Origin: Isohypsibius dastychi
Taxonomy: Eukaryota > Tardigrada > Eutardigrada > Parachela > Isohypsibiidae
DNA: 31,437 nt
Direction of reading: 5' to 3'
NCBI GenBank assembly: GCA_034696485.1
Contig: JAQIWT010000151.1
Coordinates: 1 to 31,437 of the forward strand
The notes below the pieces were generated by a model, which had not been told where the DNA came from, did not search any database, and saw only the letters and a list, made by a program, of their open reading frames with translations. Positions 1 through 13,198 of the stretch are shown here, piece by piece (position 1 is the first letter of the stretch; the number at the start of each line of letters is the position of its first letter). Position numbers and translations under genes: made by a program.

Positions 1-2895
1 AGCGATTTTACAAGTTTCATGACCACTAAAATTTTAGCTCATTATTTGCTCAAAGTACCTCCAACGAAGCCCTGGGGACTTTAATTGTACCGGTCTCTGT
101 ATTTTCGAGGTTCATTCTGTGCATGATGATATCTAAGTCGAATAAAAGGTATCAAAAAATATTTTTTTTCATTCGGTAATCTTTTGGAATCTGCTCAGAA
201 TAACTAATAATCTTTGAATGTTTGCTCTTTTACTATTCAGTCTTGATTTATTTGATTGATTTGATTTGGTTTGGATGAATGCTATACTTTATCGAAAATA
301 AAAGACCTGATTCTTACTCTTTCATTTCACCCGTAGTTAATTGAGGTCGATGTTTTCTGTAATGACAGTTGAAGGAAGCAAGATGTTGTGTTGCTTACTC
401 CACTGATCATCTCTCATCAAGGCCAAACAATATTTTGCAAACGACACAAATAAATATAGTGTACGTTGAAGCGCTCAACTAGTTCTCATCTCAACAAAAG
501 CCCGGCTAGAAAATTGAGTGGGTTTCGATTCAGAATACTAATTTTTCGACCGGATCTCCACGCGAAGAGAAATTCTTTATACCAAACATGAGTCATTATT
601 TATCAAGTTTTTTTCGCAGAAGAGATTGCTTTGATTTGGTAATTTAGGTCGCGCAAACAGCGAGACTCGGTTATTTCGCTTTTCGGTAATTTATTCCACG
701 CAATGGGTGGGGATATTAATTAACACGAATTGTTTCTGGGTTCTTGATTATTAATCACCGAAAACAGAATATTTCATGAAGCCATTTTTTGAGAAAATTC
801 GCATTTCTTTGACTTCATTGATTCCAGGCACTCTCCTCTGATAAAAGTAGTTTATTTAATTCTGTTAAATCGTTCAATTTTGTTCTATTTAATTATTTTC
901 AGTATTCTATGTAGTTTTGTTTAATCTAATAAATTGTGTTTAATTCTGTAAAATTTTAATTTGTTTAATTCTAATTTAATTTAATTTCATTTGTTTAATT
1001 TTAATTTTTAATTTTATTTTACTCTATTTATTTATGTTTTTCACAAAAAACTAAACTGTCTTCCGGAAAAATTAATGATTAATCCGTATAAAGCAATTTA
1101 TCAAACCCGATTTTAACCTATATTTCTGACACCTGTCGTCAAATGTACATTTTACTTTCATAACATTTTCGGTAAACATATTTTTGATGACAGAAAAGGT
1201 TGGTGATAAATCATGAATTTTGCGAAGGAATACCCGTAATTAAACAATTTTCATCCAAATTGAGAAAAGTCATTTTTTTTTGAAATGTTTCGTTTGATGG
1301 TCCACTTCTTTCCGAAAGAATAATAAACTTTCACACCGTCGCTCTAATTTCGTATTGTGAGATATGATGATGTAACACAGAGAATCGCGCCCGAGGAAAT
1401 GTTTATCGATAATTTCATCTGAAGAAATAAATTTGGGTCATTGTGAACATGTTTTTGGTGATTGAAAGAAAAGCGCATCGGTTTTTGCCTCGCCTCGTTG
1501 ACTTGTGCCATTATTCTGGCACGTAATAATTATCGTTTTTATTTTTTCTGCGCCGACGCGAGAAAATCGCCCGAAAATGATAGAGTTTTATTCGAAAGCT
1601 GTAAAATGAGTTATTGCCTGGCTAAATGATTGATTTTTGAGCAGAACCGTAAATTTCGGTATTTGGGCTGACGAGAAATAAAATTCGGTGTGTGTCAAAG
1701 GAAAGAAATTATTATTTTATTGATACAAAATAAGGTTGTGCGCCCTGGATCGTAAAATCACGAGTTTCAAAGCTCACTCATGCTCGAGTAGTTGAAGAGA
1801 ATTTAAGTATTGTAAATACGGAAGTTTTACGAATTCTCGCATTCGCAAATATAAATGCATGAAATGCGTCATCAGTCACATTCAGTTTCCTTTCAGAATT
1901 TCGGAAATAATGTTTGATCCACCTTGATAATATCCGTCACTGATAAATTTTTTTTATAAAATTTTTTTTTGAAAAACTGTACGGTAAAAATAAAAAATGG
2001 ATGTTGAACAAAAGTAAATAGCAAGTATACTTTATATTGGATTCAAAAAAACTTTTTCTAACAGAGTTTGTAAAACTGATTTTTATCTGACAAGAAATCG
2101 CTGTGTTTTTGAGATGGTGCTATTGAAATGCTGATATGTTTACCTGTGCCGAGTTTGACAAATTGGTCGGTTTGATTTGGAGCCTGTTGTATTTGCATGT
2201 CCCGTGTTGCACTCACCGGTCTATGCGTTTATTTATTTGACGAACTGACGAACAAGTCTTGAAGCGATCAAAGGGAAGAGAAAACATGTCAGCGGCTCAG
2301 AGACGAAATTAATTGTTGAATCACCGGTTGATGTTTACGCGGGTCGTTTGTATCTTCCGTATCAAATTATCATCGCGATGACCTTGGGGGCTCTCGCTGC
2401 ACTGCTGAATTGCCGTAGAATAGTGGTTCAGTTTAAAGGGAGTAGAGGTGATACTCTTGACCGCACTTGCCCGGCGCACGCGCTTCCTCTCCACAATTCA
2501 AAAATGAACTTTTGGTTGCTTATTTGTGGACCATTATAATTTATTTTGATTCGAAAAGTTTAAATTTATTTTAGTTTGAAAAAAAACAAGTTTCATAAGC
2601 TATGTATTTTTGATGATGCTTTTACAAGCAAATAATGGGTAGCGCGAATTCGCGGAGTGATGATTGCAGACTGAAGTAATTCCGTAGAGAAGTGGGAAAT
2701 CTCACAAGTAAATGACATCCTGCCGCTGTTCTTCATTTCAATTTTCACTGTACATCTAGTGTTTAATTTCAAAAAACTCTACGAAGTTTGCCGTTCTACC
2801 TCTAAGTCACTAGAATCTGTGGTCATAATTTTTGAAGATCAAATAATATTTCTCTGGTTGTATGCTTTCAAAAGTTCATTCGTTTTATTTTGCAG
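1..2895. other. non-coding DNA upstream of, or in an intron of, the hillarin gene
   Basis: No open frame in this stretch resembles a known protein or shows convincing splice signals. The first recognisable hillarin exon opens at 2896 behind a good acceptor, so at least part of this region should be intron, and the true start codon lies here in a short unrecognised exon or left of the window. An ATG at about 2288 follows a purine-rich tract but hits a stop after eight codons. The region is AT-rich, with a TTTAATT-rich patch near 850-1025. Confidence 0.5.
850..1025. repeat. low-complexity TTTAATT-rich tract
   Basis: The motif TTTAATT and close variants recur many times over about 175 bp (for example TTTAATTCT and TTTAATTTTAATTTTTAAT). 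It looks like decayed simple sequence. No coding or RNA-gene signal is visible. Confidence 0.6.
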
Positions 2896-5800
2896 GATAT
2901 TGAAGCACAGAAAGCGTTGGAGATGAAGTTACGAAGTGAAGAGGAGCGGATGTACAAACAGTTTCAAGAAGAACGGAAGGAGAAAGAACAGCTGATCAAC
3001 GAAGAAATCAAGGTACGAAAGAAGCAAACAACATGCGGTTTATTTTAAATAGAATTTCCAGATCAGAATATTTTGAATCCATTTAAATTCACGGGAAATT
3101 TAAAGTCCCAGAATGCTTTCAATTCTGAAACTATTGCTTAAATTAGACCATTTATTCTGGATGAGAAACGATGCAGTGAGCAGCGGTCCAATCGTCATTT
3201 ATCATCTTTATTTCAAAAGAGTAGATCAGTGGAATATTCGTAAACGCTGAGTAGCTCAAAATTATTCAGGAAGAGCTAGATCATTGTTGAAAGGGAAGTG
3301 CCCAGCAATAATCATAAAATGAATTTATCAAAAGAAGCCCATTGCCCGTGATGGAGCATTGGTGCTCAATCGTCCTTAACAAGTCAGAATAATAAAATAT
3401 CCAAAGACAGATGGTTGAATCGAAATTTGTTTCCCAGTTTCGGACTGTTATGAACCGATGGTCGTAAACGAAATATTACAGAGAATTTTGTGAATTTTTT
3501 CGAAAAGGTTGAAAACACGTATATTCAGTCTCTTTTCTTTTATTCGTTGGGAATCCACTGAACCTTAGCCGATAGTTTTTTATCATGGCGAGTTTTTTGA
3601 AACGATCGAAAAACATCAAACATATTTCCGGGTACAAACTGCTGTCCGGAAGGAGCACATTTTCAGAATGTTTTTGGATTTCATTTCTGAGAGTTGTTTG
3701 GTCAGAAATAAACTTTGATCCCTTTTGGCCCTGAAATATAATTCCATTATAATACTAGGGCGTATGTGAGTTGACATCACTCACTCTTCTCCATGAATTG
3801 CTTTGTCAGTCCAGTCAGTTGACCAGTTTCGCTGCAGGAACATGGCTATTCTCAATGCTCCCGTATTTATTCTACTAGCGGCACTTAACGTTTCCCTCGG
3901 GAAGCAGACATGACAAGTTACAGAACTTGTCATCCCTCAAATTTCAGTTTACGATCTGATCCCGCAATTTCATACTGAATTATCGGGAATGATGTTTTCA
4001 AAATGAGTGTTGTTTCCGAAAATCTGCCTGTTATAGTAATAAGGAGTTTATAAAGTTCCGATTTTCACTCGACCGGAAGTGGTGTTCTTGGACTGGACTA
4101 TTTTCTCAAGTACCGGTATTTATTGTACCTCGAATCAGCTGAGTAAGCTACTTTGATGGGATTGCCGTTTTCTCTGGCGGAAGTGTTTTGATCTGTGAAT
4201 TGAAGTTTTTCGGTACTCGCTCTTCTTCTCTCTGTTGAAGATCAAGAAATCTTATTTACTCTAGCAAAAAATTATGCTGAATCATCAAAATCCGATAATA
4301 TACGTACTTTAAATCAAGCAAAACAATATTATTTATTGCGGAATTTCTGGCTGGCTTTTGAGGAATTAAGATGGCGGATTCTGAAAATAAAAGCTATTTA
4401 GCATATCCAAAGCGTTATTTGAATAACGATATGAAATTTTCGATTTTCTTGTAATTGAAACTGATGAGTCCAATATGAGTTTTGAAAATTGATTGTATTA
4501 TATTTGGATGAACGCACATGAATGCCGGAAACCAAAATGCATTTCAACCAAACTCTTCAAATGAGTGTCTAGTCGAGATTTGAAATATGAACTGAACGAA
4601 TATTTTATTCTCAAGGAAACAAACCAATTAATAATAAAAAGTATTGTTAAGTTATTGATGAATATTTACTTCATACATTCCTTTGTTATTTTTTCAGGCT
4701 GAATGGGAAGTTGCTTTGGAAGAGCTGACAAGCAAATTCGAGCACGAATTCAACCACAAGAAAAAGAAAATCTCACCGGAAGAGCAGAAGAAGCTGACCA
4801 TCAAACATATCAAAGAAAAGGAGGACTTGGAAAAATTCATGACGCTTCGACGAGACAAGAAAAAAGAATCGGTGACCAGGAAATTGCTCGATCTGGAAAG
4901 AAACGCCACCGCCGATTTGGTCGACAAGCAAAGTGAGGAGATGATGCAGTTCATCAGTGCCAAACGCGTCGAATATGCCAGCAAGAAAAAGGAACAAGTC
5001 GAGGTATTTATTTTATCGAATTTCGTTTTGGAAATAACTCTTTTTAAATTATGGGAATTATTCTGAAATTATTGCCCGAACTTTTTCTTTCATGGGAAAG
5101 TTGTTGTAGTACGACATTGATTTCTGACAAAGTGAAATGATTGAACAGGATAACGTTTGATTTGCGTTCGAAAAGGACACATTCGATTATATTGGAACAA
5201 GATCAGATAATCTCGCTTGAGAGAGAAATTTCACATGCGCCCTGGAAGAGATTAGCGGTTATTGATTTTGCGTAAGATAATTGTTGACCAAGTGGCGGTC
5301 AGTTGGTAGAACGTCATGACATTTCTTGCTGAGCTGGACCGTCAGAACCAATTGTTTTCCTAAATTTCCAGCAAAATATTTAAACGTTAAAATAGAAAAA
5401 AGTTGAGATGAATAGGCGAATAAATAAATTCTTTCTATACAATTCGTACAATTTTTATTAAATCAAACGGTGCAAAATGTTTTCTAGTATGTTAAAGAAA
5501 AATGACGATATTGTTGATGATGAAGTCATCTGCCTGACTGGGTTAGGAGATCAAGTTGAGATGCAAACAAGTTTCCGGTTTCCGTAATGTTATTCTGGTT
5601 GGGTTACATGCGATATCAATTTTAACTATCGTTTTTTTGCAGGGTGACGAAAATCGGAAAGTGATTCAAAATGGTTCCGGGAATAAAGCTAACCACGAGA
5701 ATTCCAACGGTGATCACCACCGGAAGGGAATCAACGGTGGCTCATCTTCACCGGATGTTGAGATAATCGCTTATCCCCTCCATCCTCCAGTACCATCTCC

Positions 5801-8239
5801 ACCGGTTTATGGCAAATCACATATCTATAAGGACCCACATGTGTTCAATCAAATCGACCAAGTCGCTATCAACGTAAGTTTTACAAATTTCCATATTTTT
5901 CATCCAGGTTGTTTTGATACGTTTCTGAACAGGTTGCGCAAGCGGATCAGACAACTTTTACCGATTTGATTGCAAATTTGATCGCCAGTTCGGACAGTGA
6001 TGTCGAAAAGGCCAGGTTAGTCAGTCAAATAGCACTTCCACGAAGTTAGTAACTGTTAGTTGATTACCAAAGATTGCTTTTGGTGCTTCTTAGAATTCAC
6101 AATAATACTGAATCTTTTGGAGTCTTTTGTGAGATGGAGCATCAGAGTTTGCGTTGAGATTATTTTGTGTCCGCAAAAAATATTTTATTTTGGACCAGAA
6201 AATGTTCTCATGAATGCTGTGAAATCGTAGAATGTAGATTTCAACTGGTTTTCTTCGATAAATTCGCTCCTAATTTCGCCCTTAAATTCGCTCCCTTGTA
6301 AGCCGGGTTTGGCACTTCTGGACATCAAGAAATTTGTTGCACAAATGTCACAATTTCACAATATGAAAACTGACAGAAGAATTCACATTTCTTATTGCAG
6401 AATGCTTTGTGATTTCAGTTCGTGTAATTTTTGGTTATTTACAGAGCGATATTTCGATGGATCACAGTCAAGAATCTTAATCTCATGGAGTTTGATGACA
6501 ATGTCAATCCGGATACGCCAATGGGGATTCTCCGTGGGATTAAGCATGGAACAGAGAGCTATCATGTCCTCTTCAAACGCCTTTGCAGGTACTTGAACTT
6601 TGGACAGCACGTTCATCCGATCGCATGTTGATAAAATTAATTCTGTTATCCACTTTGTTGATAATGTCACAATGAGACATAACTTGTTCAGCCAGAAATA
6701 TGACTTCACAGCAGAACATTTTCTTTAACGTTTTGATCCAATCACAAGCCTGTTCGCTGATTGTGGCGGTATTCAAAGAAGTTCCGACTTTATTCGCACT
6801 TGACTACATTCTCTCGTTTTTGCAGTTACGCCGGTCTCCACTGCGTAGTGATCAAAGGCTACTCGAAAAGCGCCGGTTACCAGCCAGGTGTCTCCTTCGA
6901 TGACAACAGATTCCGTAACTCCTGGAACGCGGTGTACGTTGACAATGCATGGCGATTTGTGCAGTGCAACTGGGGTGCTCGTCATTTAGTCAACGCTAAA
7001 GAAGCACCTAGGGGAAGCAAAGCGCAAAGTAGCAAAAATGGCCATGGTAACTTCGTGCGTTCTATTTAACACTTTGCTGGTATTAACGGAGTTTCTTTGT
7101 TAGGTGACAGTTTGCGATACGAGTATGACGATCATTATTTCCTAACCGACCCAGAAGAGTTCATCTATGAGTTTTATCCCCTTCAAAGTGAATGGCAGCT
7201 ATTACGCCGGCCAGTCACTCTTCAGGAGTTCGAACAGCTGCCGTTTGTGAGATCACTCTTCTTCCGATATGGACTGTGGTTTCCAGATGAGACGACGAAA
7301 GCTGTGATCCCGACAGATGCATCTGGGGCGGCGACCATTAGGATTACTATGCCACTGGAGATTACTAACCGACTGATATTCCACTATAACCTCAAATTCT
7401 ACGATAAAGAAGGTAAGTTGGCGAGATTAGAACCCAAACAGTTAGAGAAGTGTTAACTGGTTGAAAGGTCAACTGACCGGGTAGACTCTTGACATTGTTG
7501 CACAGTGAAGTTGCAAACTGAGGTTGCCAGGCTGGTTTAGGAGCCTGCGAACAGATCTCTTTCAAATCAAATCTATGTTTGTCAAGTTTTTTGCTTTGAC
7601 ATTAGTTTTGCTGTTTCAGGTGATTCCTGCCCGGATGGCGTTCTTCTCAAACGCTTTGTCATGCAATCCGTCCTGGGCAACAGCGTCATATTCCGTGTCC
7701 ATGCTCCATTATCCGGCAGCTACCTGCTCGACATTTTCGCCAACGCCGTCACACCCGCCGAGTATCTTGCCGGTGATCCAATGAAATTCAAAAGTGTTTG
7801 CAAATTCCGGGTCGACTGTAAACAACTCCAGACCGTCATGGTCCCACTTCCGGAATGCGCAAGTGGCGAATGGGGTCCGACCAAGGCAACTCGCCTATTC
7901 GGACTGATTCCGCTGACTCACGAGGACGCACTAGTTTTTGCTGGTCGAGAACTGGAAGTCCGATTCAAAATGCAGAGGAGTTTGACGGATTTCATGGCGG
8001 CACTGCATAAAAATGGACTAGATGACAAAAAGTTGGCCAAACATGTCCAACATATGGTTCAGGGCGATTTGGTGTCGGTTCATGTAATATTCCCGGAGGA
8101 TGGTCAATATGGACTGGATATATATACGAGAGACGCAAAAGTGTCAAACGCGAGTGGAGCTGTGAAGAGTAATGGGGAGAAGCAACAGTTATTGACGCAT
8201 TGTTGTAAATATTTGATCAATGTTACTAGACGGACTTAA
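2896..8239 (+). CDS. Hil: hillarin-like transglutaminase-fold protein (KY/hillarin family), 5' end not found
   Basis: Eight exons join in frame: 2896-3012, 4698-5003, 5643-5873, 5933-6015, 6445-6588, 6826-7046, 7104-7412 and 7620-8239 (TAA). They give 676 residues, without the true N-terminus. All introns are GT-AG. The first two exons are charged and Glu/Lys-rich, a likely coiled coil. Exon 3 is polar with a Pro-rich patch. Exons 4-6 hold the transglutaminase-like domain (AIFRWIT, ESYHVLF, YAGLHC, NSWNAV, VQCNWGARHLV). Exons 7-8 form the beta-rich C-terminal region typical of hillarin and kyphoscoliosis peptidase. Family members are cytoskeleton-associated and linked to septins, cytokinesis or muscle. 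By eye the catalytic Cys-His-Asp positions appear to be Thr, Asn/Ser and Gln, so the fold is probably non-enzymatic. A degraded partial copy lies at 25821-26711. Family assignment is strong; the exact N-terminus is unknown. Confidence 0.9.
3013..4697 (+). other. large intron of the hillarin gene
   Basis: It opens with GTACGA after a phase-0 codon and ends with a T-rich tract and CAG. I see no exon or RNA gene inside. A short antisense ORF at 3476-3658 has no recognisable content. Confidence 0.7.
5004..5642 (+). other. hillarin intron
   Basis: It begins GTATTT and ends TTTTTTTGCAG, in phase 0 on both sides. Nothing else was recognised in it. Confidence 0.75.
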
Positions 8240-8373
8240 GGTCTGAGTTTGGGATAAGGTTACATGTAGAACTTCCTTGTGGGACTGTCAGATTTCTTTC
8301 GAGTATTGTTAGTTACAAGAGCCTGGGTGTATATTTCAGAATGTGAACTTGCGGAACTCTCTGAGTGGCCCTT

Positions 8374-8379
8374 AATAAA
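8374..8379 (+). terminator. AATAAA poly(A) signal of hillarin
   Basis: A canonical AATAAA lies about 135 nt after the hillarin stop codon, a usual 3' UTR distance for a compact invertebrate gene. I see no competing hexamer between stop and signal. Confidence 0.7.
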
Positions 8380-9818
8380 CTTGATAATTTAGAAACTTGC
8401 TGTGATTCTATGAATTGACCTTTTCCATTTGGAATACATCAGTGCTCCAATTTCGCCTACCTGACCAAGTGGCAATAACGATCGGTGACTAGAAAAGCAA
8501 ACTTTCATACAAATCAACGCATCAGAGAGCTGTAAGAGACACACAAACACCTGCAATATGGCAACATGAAAGGAACAAGTCTGTTCAAGCAGAATTTCTC
8601 CAGTACCGGCTTCGTTACCACTCAGTGGAGCAAAAATGGTAGAAATATAAACATACTATCCGTGCTCTGATCGTTCCACGAACTGAATGAGAAAGGAGAA
8701 GTGACTTCAAGATGCGTAATCCGCAGAATACTCCCCAAACCTCATTTGGGTCTTGAAGTCTATTTCCCGGGTCGCTAACCCAATTCCAGATTTGGTAAAG
8801 CTGAAGCCTAGTGAAGTCTAGAACGGTTCTTATCGGATTCGAATGCTAGACGAGGTTCTTCTCAAGAGTATCTCAAAAGCGTGTCGTCTATCTGATTTAT
8901 CCACCAATTCCAATGGGGGTCCGGCACTTTTCCGAACTAAGTGATTTTCGCTACAGGAACAGTTGCCCACTTGCTCTCTCCTGTCCGTGACATTTCGCCT
9001 TTGTTGCCCTGCTGCAACCGAGTTGTGGCCAGGCCAGCGGTTAGAAAGTAGTGCCCACTACTTTGATGTGCCATGATGGCAATGAATGGCCATGATGGCA
9101 AGAAATGGCACTGCCAGACCGGACAAAAATCGATTGTTTCTGCAAATACTCGTGAAGCTCACAGCTGACACAGCAAAGATATTGATTTTGCTCGCTCATG
9201 GCGTACAGCCATCTGGCTGTTATGGCAGATTTCGCTTTATGGGCAAGCTGCAATATATCTGGCCATGAGTCGACGTCAATGGCCATGATTTCAAGATGGA
9301 ACCAACACGATAACTGTTTATTCTGTTTGATTCAAAAATCTCTGAGCTCGAAGCACATTTGGATATCGCCGCTTTTCGTTGGAACATCTCTTCTGTTCAT
9401 CGTTTCTTATTGATTCTTGATTGCCTAATGAGGGAGGTATTTGACAATAAGGAACGCTTTCCCGTTCGGCAAATTTCGATGTGGCCAATGCTTTAGCCTA
9501 GGTAATTTCTCGTCAGACGTAAGAAAATCTTTCTGAAATAATTTTGCTGGAAGTATTTAGATCGCTGAAAGCCATTTTTTGATCGTTTTGATTCATTATT
9601 GGAAGTTCTTTCGATTTAAAAACCTCTCACAGAAAAGCTGACCCACGAAATTTTTGTACTTGAGTTTTTATAACTTATGTATTCTGATTCCAAAATTTCG
9701 CGAGAACGAGAATAAAATGCATCGTAATTCCACGGCATGATTTTCGTGGTATAAGAGAGTGTCAAATTCATGCTCTTTATTTTAGAGAGATTTGTAATAA
9801 CGTAGCGACATCGCACCA
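8380..9818. other. intergenic region between hillarin and the kelch gene
   Basis: No open frame here looks like a real exon. I searched it for a BTB domain, expected upstream of a BACK-kelch protein, and found none. The kelch promoter and 5' UTR probably lie in the right part. Copies of ATGGC/GCCAT cluster near 9065-9290. The second copy of this locus lacks the whole region. Confidence 0.5.
9065..9290. repeat. clustered ATGGC/GCCAT motifs, partly palindromic
   Basis: The string GGCCATGATGGCA, its variants and its inverse recur about ten times in 225 bp, for example near 9070, 9088, 9198, 9222 and 9280. It could be remnants of a small repeat or binding-site clusters. No clear ends or target duplication are visible. 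Confidence 0.35.
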
Positions 9819-12800
9819 ATGCCATCTCTCCACAAACACTTGGCTGTTCCAAGTCTTCAGTCCTGCTGTGAAGCATTTTTGCTATCAAATGCTGATGTCA
9901 AGGATTATATCATGGTTTACCTATTTGCTGTACATCTTCAAGCCAGTAATCTGGCATCAAAAGTTTGGACGTTGATACTGAAAGAGGGAGAAGAAATGTG
10001 CTCGAAAAAACTCTTCCTCAACTTAAATGAGACCCAGGTAAGAAACTGATATCGAATTTACGACCCACTTTTAACGTTGATTATCGTAGATGGCAGACTT
10101 TCTGGCATCCGATGATTTGTGCGTTACTGACGAGTCAACATGCTGGTATGCGCTCAAGGCATGGTATAATCATGACCAACAGAACCGTGGAGTTTCTCTC
10201 AGTCGCCTGTTGGCATTGGTCAGATTCCCGCTCATGAAGGTATTGCTCAACATTGGATATGGGCAAAAATTTTAGACATTTGTACTACAGAAAACGATAT
10301 TGAGACATATCGAAGCTGAAATCAGAAAAGATGATATTCTCAAGAATATTGTATCACCATTGATTGACTCGGCACGTTCAATGCATAAAAAGAAGGACGT
10401 TTCATTCGAGACCAGCCATTCGAAATATGGATTGAGGAACTCAGGTGAGCCACTGTAGATTGTCAGTTTCAAACACGCTCACGTAGTTCACGTTTTTTTT
10501 CTTTCAGGCTTTAAAAGTGGTATTCTTATGTTTTGTGACCGGTTAGAATTCCTGCCGAAAGTTCCTCCATCATTACGCAGACCATCAATCTGTTACGGCC
10601 ACACTGGTCGACTCCTAATCGGTGTATTCGACCCCCTCACAAAAAGTAGTTCCTGGCTTCGTGAAGTGCCAGATTCGCTGTGGCCTGAACTAATTTGTCG
10701 GTCAGCAAATGGTGACCTCTTTGTATTGGATAATGAGTCTCTCAATTCAACAAGAGTGCTAAGATATTCTCTTGGAAGTGATTCATGGGAAACCAACATT
10801 CAAGTTCTATCTGGTTGGAGTTTTGGTGAGTACACGAACAGATACGATTTACTGTCAGCAGGAAATTTAACATCAGGCTTAACAGGACTCTGCACCATTG
10901 CTGACGTTTTGTATTTATTTTATGGAGGAAGTCCAATGGAATCAATCCAACAGATGTGGTGTTTAAATCTATCGTTCGAAAAAGAACGCTCGGTAGATAA
11001 ACTGGAGATACCGTTTCTTGGGACATGCAGCACGGAGATTGTTGCAGTTCAGCAGTGTATTTATGCGTTCAATTGCTCTACAAAGCATTTATCGTTCATC
11101 GGCGATGCCAGACAAACTTACTGCTTTGACACTACATCATCAAGCTGGTCACAGAAGTCAGACTGTCCAAAGACCGCCGGAAGAATCCAAACCTTTTGTT
11201 CTCATTCTGATGGACTGATATATTTCTTGGGTAAGGATGAATGCTAATACTGAGATTACCAGGCAGGTATCCATTGTCTGCAATAATGCAGGCTCGAAAT
11301 ATCACGGCAAATGGCTGCAGCGGTGCGTTCTCTATTGTTACAATCCCAAAATTGACACCTGGTCCTTTGTTGCAAGTGAGGAACTGTTATAATAAAGAAT
11401 ATGACAAGAATATGCACCACATTTGAGATGAATTCTTTTTGCAGAGATCCGCAAGAATCTGGACCCACAAACTGTGACATCGTGGGGGAACGTGCTGGTA
11501 ATCAAGAATAAGACCGCCTGGTGGCATTGGCGAGATTGCAGCATTTCGCCACCAGAGCATGATATGTAAGCACCAAGCAGTAACCATACCTAAGCACGAG
11601 AAATCAGACCTAGGTTTGAAACGATTCCATGACTCGGAAAAAATGTATTTATCTCCTTATGAACCTGGCAGAACGTGCGCAAACAGAGGTCCTTTATGAA
11701 TTCTTTGGTTGCAACATCACGATCTTATCTTTGGGTGGGGAACGGTTCAGTCTCTTCAGTCTGCTGGATCAGCGCAGTACTTCATTATCGAAGCCCGATT
11801 AAAAGCTTCCTTTTTTTAGTCACTGCGAACACGGCGTTGTGCATGACACATGCGAATCTTGCTCTGGATGGACTGTCAGTATATACGATCCAGCGGAACA
11901 TTCATGGGTTTCAAGCGAAAAGATGGATTCCACTGTGTGCGGGGAATCGTTGGTTAGCCTCACTTTCAGAATACGCAAAAGTAAGTTTGCGGATCAATGA
12001 AAAAAAATGCTGTGCAACCCGCTCGTTTCACTCACTCTGTTCAATCATAACACATCGTCAAAAAAACCCCAGTGGAACACTTGGAATTCATTCAAACGGC
12101 ATAGTCCTTAACTTGGGTCGCCATACGTTGCCTTTTAACTTCATAATTTACAGTATATCAAATATGTTACTTTGCGGAATACTAAGCAGTTTTTCTGCTG
12201 GTGACCTTCTGTTTTCATTGATTTGTTAAATTCAGATCCGCTATTTTGTAATTCTAAGACAGAATCTAATGATTTTTTATGCCGGATCTTTTAAACTATA
12301 GCTTGAGATTCTTGATGCAACGATCACAAAGTTCAATTCGTGAAATCAAGCCTAATGGCTATTACCGCTATCTACCAGTTTCAAAGAGAAATATATTAAA
12401 TAGCGGTGGAACTGAAGGTCATTTCGAGTGAAGTCTCAGGAAAATAAGATTAAGATTGTTTGGGCATGGGAAAGCGGGGGACTGGGTGAAATGGGCCGCG
12501 GACGTAATTTTGTGTTCTAAGGAATCCCTTTTCCCGCCAGGTTTAAATAATGGTTCGGCGAAAAACATGATATCACATCGAAAATGCGCACCGGACTTTG
12601 GGAAAAATCGCAGTTCCCATGATTCAAACATTACTGGTAAATCCTTGTTGCTAAATGAACCACATAAAGCAGGTCATATTTCTCATTCGTATGAAACTGT
12701 TCGAGAGTTTTCTTCAAATTGCAAATTGACAGGTAGCACACCACCAAGTCTCTGCTTGCCCAACAGATCACACATCTGGCAAATTGCCACTTTCAACTGT

Positions 12801-13198
12801 TGAATATGAACAATTCGATCCCATTAGTCTAGTTTTCCATTGAATAGTATATTCACAATATTTTCAACCAGAAAGCATCCAGATGACGGATTTCGATATT
12901 CACCAGATCATGGTGTGTGCCCATCGGGAAGCGTGATTTCTTGAGCCGTGGAATCACGTTATTTTCCTTTCCTGTCCTGTTTTGGAATTGTTGGCGAAAC
13001 TTTGAGTGAGTTTTGAATGATGTCTTTGTTCCAGGCGCACTTACTGAACGACATGATGACATCCGAACTGTAAACTTGAAGTATTCACCAAATTCAGAAC
13101 GCTCTGTACCGAGGTCGGGAGTGGATGAGCATGGAATACGAGGAATGTCTTCCGTTTTTTGGCGGCTACGTGGGCTTTTCAAAAACCAAAAGCACTGA
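9819..13198 (+). CDS. BACK-kelch protein without a visible BTB domain (copy A)
   Basis: Eight exons join in frame: 9819-10037, 10090-10239, 10291-10444, 10508-11230, 11292-11375, 11445-11565, 11820-11980 and 13035-13198 (TGA). The summed length is 1776 nt, exactly 591 codons plus stop. Residues 1 to about 165 match the helical BACK domain and the BTB-BACK linker (for example SCCEAFL, SDDLCVTDEST, VRFPLMK). The rest has kelch-type blades ending in Asp/Asn-Pro-x4-Trp or similar: VFDPLTKSSSW, CFDTTSSSW, CYNPKIDTW, IYDPAEHSW. Such proteins usually bind substrates for CUL3 ubiquitin ligases, but CUL3 contact needs the BTB domain. An in-frame TAA at 9798 precedes the chosen ATG, so a BTB domain would need an upstream exon I cannot find. 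The exon-3 acceptor at 10291 was preferred over 10276 because the latter leaves only a 36-nt intron. The last exon is conserved in copy B. Confidence 0.82.
11981..13034 (+). other. last intron of kelch copy A
   Basis: It begins GTAAGT and ends GTTCCAG, in phase 1. Copy B has a 472-nt intron at the same place (28638-29109), so the two copies differ by several hundred bases here. No exon was recognised inside. Confidence 0.7.

Noticed and set aside
2348-2539. 63-codon hydrophobic frame upstream of hillarin
   Set aside because: It starts at TTG, has no family resemblance and no splice link to the next exon.
4694-4997. Antisense and alternate frames over hillarin exon 2
   Set aside because: Shadows of a strongly biased Lys/Glu-rich coding exon with good splice sites.
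8380-9818. Hidden BTB exon for the kelch gene
   Set aside because: No frame shows the BTB core (Asp-Val-x-hydrophobic, His-Lys/Arg-x2-Leu) with splice signals.
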